Assembly (NCBI GenBank): GCA_029194665.1
Contig: JARFXO010000007.1
Coordinates: 124,001-188,000, forward strand
Source of the DNA: Nitrospira sp.
Lineage (GTDB): Bacteria; Nitrospirota; Nitrospiria; Nitrospirales; Nitrospiraceae
Direction: 5' to 3'
Length of the DNA: 64,000 nucleotides
The number at the start of each line of letters is the position of its first letter. Within the stretch, counting starts at the first letter, position 1. This document shows, piece after piece, positions 61,482-64,000 of the stretch. A program made the position numbers and the translations under genes. The notes below the pieces were generated by a model that was not told the DNA's origin, made no database searches, and saw only the letters and a program-made list of their open reading frames with translations.

Positions 61482-62930
61482 ATGACGCAGCCTATGAATG
61501 GCCGGACTCGAATCTTCATCAGCTATCGTCGGGATGATGCTCGCGGCGCCAGTGGTCGGCTCTACGACTGGCTGCGCATCGCCTTCGGGCGGGATCAGGT
61601 GTTTCGTGATGTCGCCAGTATAGGAGCAGGTAAGTGGCGTCTCAAAATCGATCAGGCGTTGGCCGCCTCAGCCGTCTGCTTGTCAGTGATCGGCCTTCGT
61701 TGGTGCGATGCGACCAACGGCCCTCGTCTCGCTGACGAACATGACATGGTTCGTCACGAACTCGTGACCGCCCTGGCCCATTCCGCTCAGGGGCTTACCA
61801 TCATTCTGACATTGGTAGAAGGAGCCAAGGTTCCCAAGAAGGCCGACCTACCCACAGAACTCCACGAGCTTGTTGAGTGGAATGCCTATCCTCTCAGTGA
61901 GGAAGGTTGGGAAGACGATGTTCGCCGTTTGATCGGTGCGGCCGCCGAGTGTACTGGTCAGGCGCCGGCGGCGGATGTCGATACGTTAATCACCCGAGTG
62001 GGCGAAGCCGAGGCGCGCATGCGGGCGATGGAGCAGGAAAAACACCTCCAAACCGATCAGATCCGTGCCCTGACAGGGACCGTTGTCGCATTGACCGGGC
62101 AGTTGGCGGAACGTCCGGCATCGCAGAGGGCTGAGCTCATCACTGCCGCGCTGGAAGCACTGGGCCGTGGAGACACAGCCGGTGCCGAAGCGGAATTCGA
62201 GCGGGTGCTGCGAGAGCGGAGCGTGGCAGCTCAAGTCGCAGCGCACGAGGCCGCAGAGGCGGCACGTCACATCGCCAACCTGGCGTTGCTGAGCGACATC
62301 GGCAAGGCGGTGCGCTACTATCGCCGCGCATGCGAACTGGAACCCAGTCATGCCAATAGCTGGCGTCTTCTCGGGCAGGCTCAGATGCTCGTGGGGAATA
62401 CCAATGAGGCGAACCATGCCCTCACCCGTGCGCTGGAGGAAGCTGAAAGGAGCAGCGATAGCTGGGATCGGATGGTGGCTTTGACCATTCTAGGCGATCT
62501 CGCTTTACGCACTGAACACCTCGGCGAAGCGTTGGAGCGGTATACCGCGGCGCGGAATATTGTAGTGGAGGAGGCGGCACGCGATCCTGCCAACACCGAG
62601 TGGCAGCGGGACCTTTCCGTCAGTCACAACAAGATCGGTGATGTGTTGGTGGCGCAGGGGGACGGGCCGGGCGCCCTCACGGCGTACCGCAAAGGGCTCG
62701 CGATTGGTGAAGCGCTGGCGGCACGCGATCCCGCCAACACCCAGTGGCAGAATGATGTTGCTGTTTCCTGCGCCAAACTCGGTACGCACGCGGGCATCAC
62801 GGCCGATGAGCGGCGGAGTTATCTGCAGCGCGGTCTCAAGATTCAGCAGAATTTGAAAACGAGTGGTCGTTTAGCGCCTAACCAGGACTGGATTGGCTGG
62901 TTCACTGAGCGGCTGAACGAAATCAAGTAG
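61482..62930 (+). CDS. TIR - coiled coil - TPR protein
   Basis: About 482 residues. TIR domain (1-145): IFISYRRDDARGASGRLYDWL, VFRDVASIGAG, DEHDMVRHELVTAL with the catalytic-type glutamate, LTIILTLVEGAK. Then a coiled coil (about 165-210; VGEAEARMRAMEQEKHLQTD) and TPR-like repeats (215-480), the last of the YTAARNIVVEEAARDPANTEWQRDLSVSHNKIGDVL type. Start set at ATG 61482 by homology; its ribosome site is weak, and an ATG at 61494 is an alternative. It is the last gene of the co-directional run. Confidence 0.85.
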   Translation: MTQPMNGRTRIFISYRRDDARGASGRLYDWLRIAFGRDQVFRDVASIGAGKWRLKIDQALAASAVCLSVIGLRWCDATNGPRLADEHDMVRHELVTALAHSAQGLTIILTLVEGAKVPKKADLPTELHELVEWNAYPLSEEGWEDDVRRLIGAAAECTGQAPAADVDTLITRVGEAEARMRAMEQEKHLQTDQIRALTGTVVALTGQLAERPASQRAELITAALEALGRGDTAGAEAEFERVLRERSVAAQVAAHEAAEAARHIANLALLSDIGKAVRYYRRACELEPSHANSWRLLGQAQMLVGNTNEANHALTRALEEAERSSDSWDRMVALTILGDLALRTEHLGEALERYTAARNIVVEEAARDPANTEWQRDLSVSHNKIGDVLVAQGDGPGALTAYRKGLAIGEALAARDPANTQWQNDVAVSCAKLGTHAGITADERRSYLQRGLKIQQNLKTSGRLAPNQDWIGWFTERLNEIK

Positions 62931-62985
62931 AGGCAGTAGCCTTCCGACATTTCACGGCGCTGGCCTACAGTGAGCGACTGATCTT

Positions 62986-63010
62986 GTGCGGGGCGATTAC
63001 CGCCCCGCAC
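62986..63010. terminator. Perfect 10-bp stem-loop between convergent genes
   Basis: GTGCGGGGCG (62986-62995) pairs with CGCCCCGCAC (63001-63010), 5-base loop. It lies 55 bases after the TIR-TPR stop and 14 bases after the FKBP gene's stop on the other strand, so it is a likely two-way terminator. No T-run. Confidence 0.65.
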
Positions 63011-63023
63011 CAACAGGATGAAA

Positions 63024-63566
63024 TTACTTCGATGATGCTTGCGCGACGTCCAGGACTTTGACATCGAAATGGAGTGTTTTGCCGGCCAGCGGATGGTTGA
63101 AATCCAGGACGACCGTATCGTTTTTCACTTCGGAAACACGCGGAAAAACCTTTTTCCCCTCAGCGGTTTTTCCCTCCAACTGTGCTCCAACCTTCTGAGC
63201 ATCCGCCGGTATTTTGTTTTTGTCGATCTCCTGAAATGCTTTCGGATCGACGGTGCCGTAGCCGTCGGTTGGGGCTACCGAGAACTTCTTTTTCTCGCCG
63301 ACCGCCATCCCCTCGATCTGTTTCTCGACCCCAGGAATAATTTGATGACTGCCCTGAGTGACTCTTAACGGTTCCTTACCGACGTTGGTATCGACGACTG
63401 ATTGATCGTCCAGTTTCAGGGTGTACTCCAGGCTCACTTGTTTTCCGTTCGAGACCGTCGTCGCTGAGGCTCCTTTCTTCTGGTCTCCGGCGCATGCAGC
63501 CACCGTCGATAACAAGAGAACTGCGCTCCAAGTAGACAGCGCAAAGAATAGGTATGGGCGTCTCAT
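63024..63566 (-). CDS. FKBP-type peptidyl-prolyl isomerase, lipoprotein
   Basis: 180 residues. Lipobox VAAC-A near residue 25; mature FKBP domain with VSLEYTLKLDDQSVVDTN, GSHQIIPGVEKQIEGMAVGEKKKFSV, GYGTVDPKAFQEIDKNKIP and VVLDFNHPLAGKTLHFDV. The NHPLAG-type end and inserted flap are SlyD/FkpB-like. It would assist proline isomerisation in periplasmic proteins. AGGAGG lies 5 bases before the ATG. Confidence 0.9.
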   Translation of the reverse strand: MRRPYLFFALSTWSAVLLLSTVAACAGDQKKGASATTVSNGKQVSLEYTLKLDDQSVVDTNVGKEPLRVTQGSHQIIPGVEKQIEGMAVGEKKKFSVAPTDGYGTVDPKAFQEIDKNKIPADAQKVGAQLEGKTAEGKKVFPRVSEVKNDTVVLDFNHPLAGKTLHFDVKVLDVAQASSK

Positions 63567-63792
63567 TGGGACCTCCTGTGAGAAGTGATTCGTGTGTAGA
63601 CTGGAAGGGTCGCGGGACCGGATGCGCGACAGGACGGGCGATCGGTTCCAGACTATGTTGCTGGGTTACTCGTCACGCTACCACATGAGTGCGCGTGATG
63701 CTACCCACAATTTCCTGAGCATCCTACCGTGATACAGCGCGAGGAAGGCGATGTCGCCACTGAGCCATGGCAATAGGCCCGGCCACGATGCT
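63567..63792. other. Intergenic region without recognised feature
   Basis: About 225 bases between the FKBP start and the stop of the VOC gene, both on the minus strand. No gene, hairpin or promoter was identified with confidence. Confidence 0.5.
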
Positions 63793-64000
63793 TCACGTGC
63801 CGTCGTAAGCCTGTTGGATCTTTTGAAGGTCCGGTTTCGTCATTTGCAGGATGGCCTCCATCACTCGTTCGGATCGCTTGGGATCTTTGTCTCGCAGCAT
63901 CTTGTCCCATTCCGGAGAGACGATTTGCCATGAGAGCCCATACTTATCCTTCAGCCAGCCACATGGCCCAGGTTCCCCGCCTTGGGAGAGTTTGTCCCAC
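63793..64000 (-). CDS. VOC/PhnB-like (glyoxalase-fold) protein, 3' part only
   Basis: The open frame enters from beyond the window end and stops at 63793. It encodes WDKLSQGGEPGPCGWLKDKY, then GLSWQIVSPEWDKMLRDKDP and a C-terminal VMEAILQMTKPDLQKIQQAY. This is the C-terminal region of PhnB-like/3-demethylubiquinone-9 methyltransferase-type VOC proteins. The 5' part and start are not visible. Confidence 0.85.
   Translation of the reverse strand, partial: WDKLSQGGEPGPCGWLKDKYGLSWQIVSPEWDKMLRDKDPKRSERVMEAILQMTKPDLQKIQQAYDGT

Overview
The window looks like a chromosomal segment from a Gram-negative, moderately GC-rich bacterium. The outer-membrane porin, many lipoproteins, c-type cytochrome, RND/TolC exporter and dense TIR/CHAT/caspase gene set fit a Nitrospira-like member of the Nitrospirota. 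That is an inference from gene content, since no rRNA or other marker is present.

1-19.8 kb: a non-ribosomal peptide synthetase (NRPS) locus on the + strand. Visible order is (A)-T-E | C-A-T-C-A-T-C | TauD/SyrP-like Fe(II) dioxygenase | degenerate C-A-T-C-A-T-TE | methyltransferase. The adenylation pocket of the second visible module reads as aspartate, and a SyrP-like hydroxylase lies inside the cluster. Together they suggest a beta-hydroxyaspartate-containing, probably iron-binding, peptide. 20.0-26.0 kb: an RND adaptor, RND pump and TolC-type channel follow on the same strand and could export the product. 26.5-32.4 kb (mostly - strand): a di-heme peroxidase-like lipoprotein, an HD-GYP protein, a four-helix membrane protein, an FMN-binding protein with a flavinylation motif, a lipoprotein and a porin. 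32.5-34.5 kb: a tiny Com-like zinc finger, a lipoprotein and the flavin transferase ApbE. 34.6-39.9 kb: ExbD/ExbB, an Fe(III) ABC importer (ATPase, permease, binding protein) and Fur, which fits the iron theme. 40-43 kb: a Panacea-like protein, an M32 carboxypeptidase and an O-methyltransferase (OMT).

43-63 kb is an accessory, defence-like island. It opens with a VapBC-type toxin-antitoxin pair, then a TIR-FGE fusion whose C-terminus looks like the variable region of a diversity-generating retroelement target. Next come a truncated SLATT/DUF4231 copy, an IS110-family element killed by one amber codon, a TumE/TumA toxin-antitoxin pair, fragments of the OMT 3' end and of the TIR gene, and an intact DUF4231 gene. 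After these, a long co-directional run encodes two overlapping TIR proteins, a TIR/NDT-like-DUF4071-SLOG protein, a metacaspase, a 1878-residue hydrolase-LCAT-CHAT-TPR protein, a second NDT-like-DUF4071 protein, a patatin phospholipase and a TIR-TPR protein. These families (NAD-cleaving, proteolytic, membrane-lipid-attacking, nucleotide-sensing) are those of bacterial conflict and regulated-suicide systems. The run could be one multi-effector system or several stacked ones. The window ends with an FKBP-type isomerase lipoprotein and a partial VOC-family gene.
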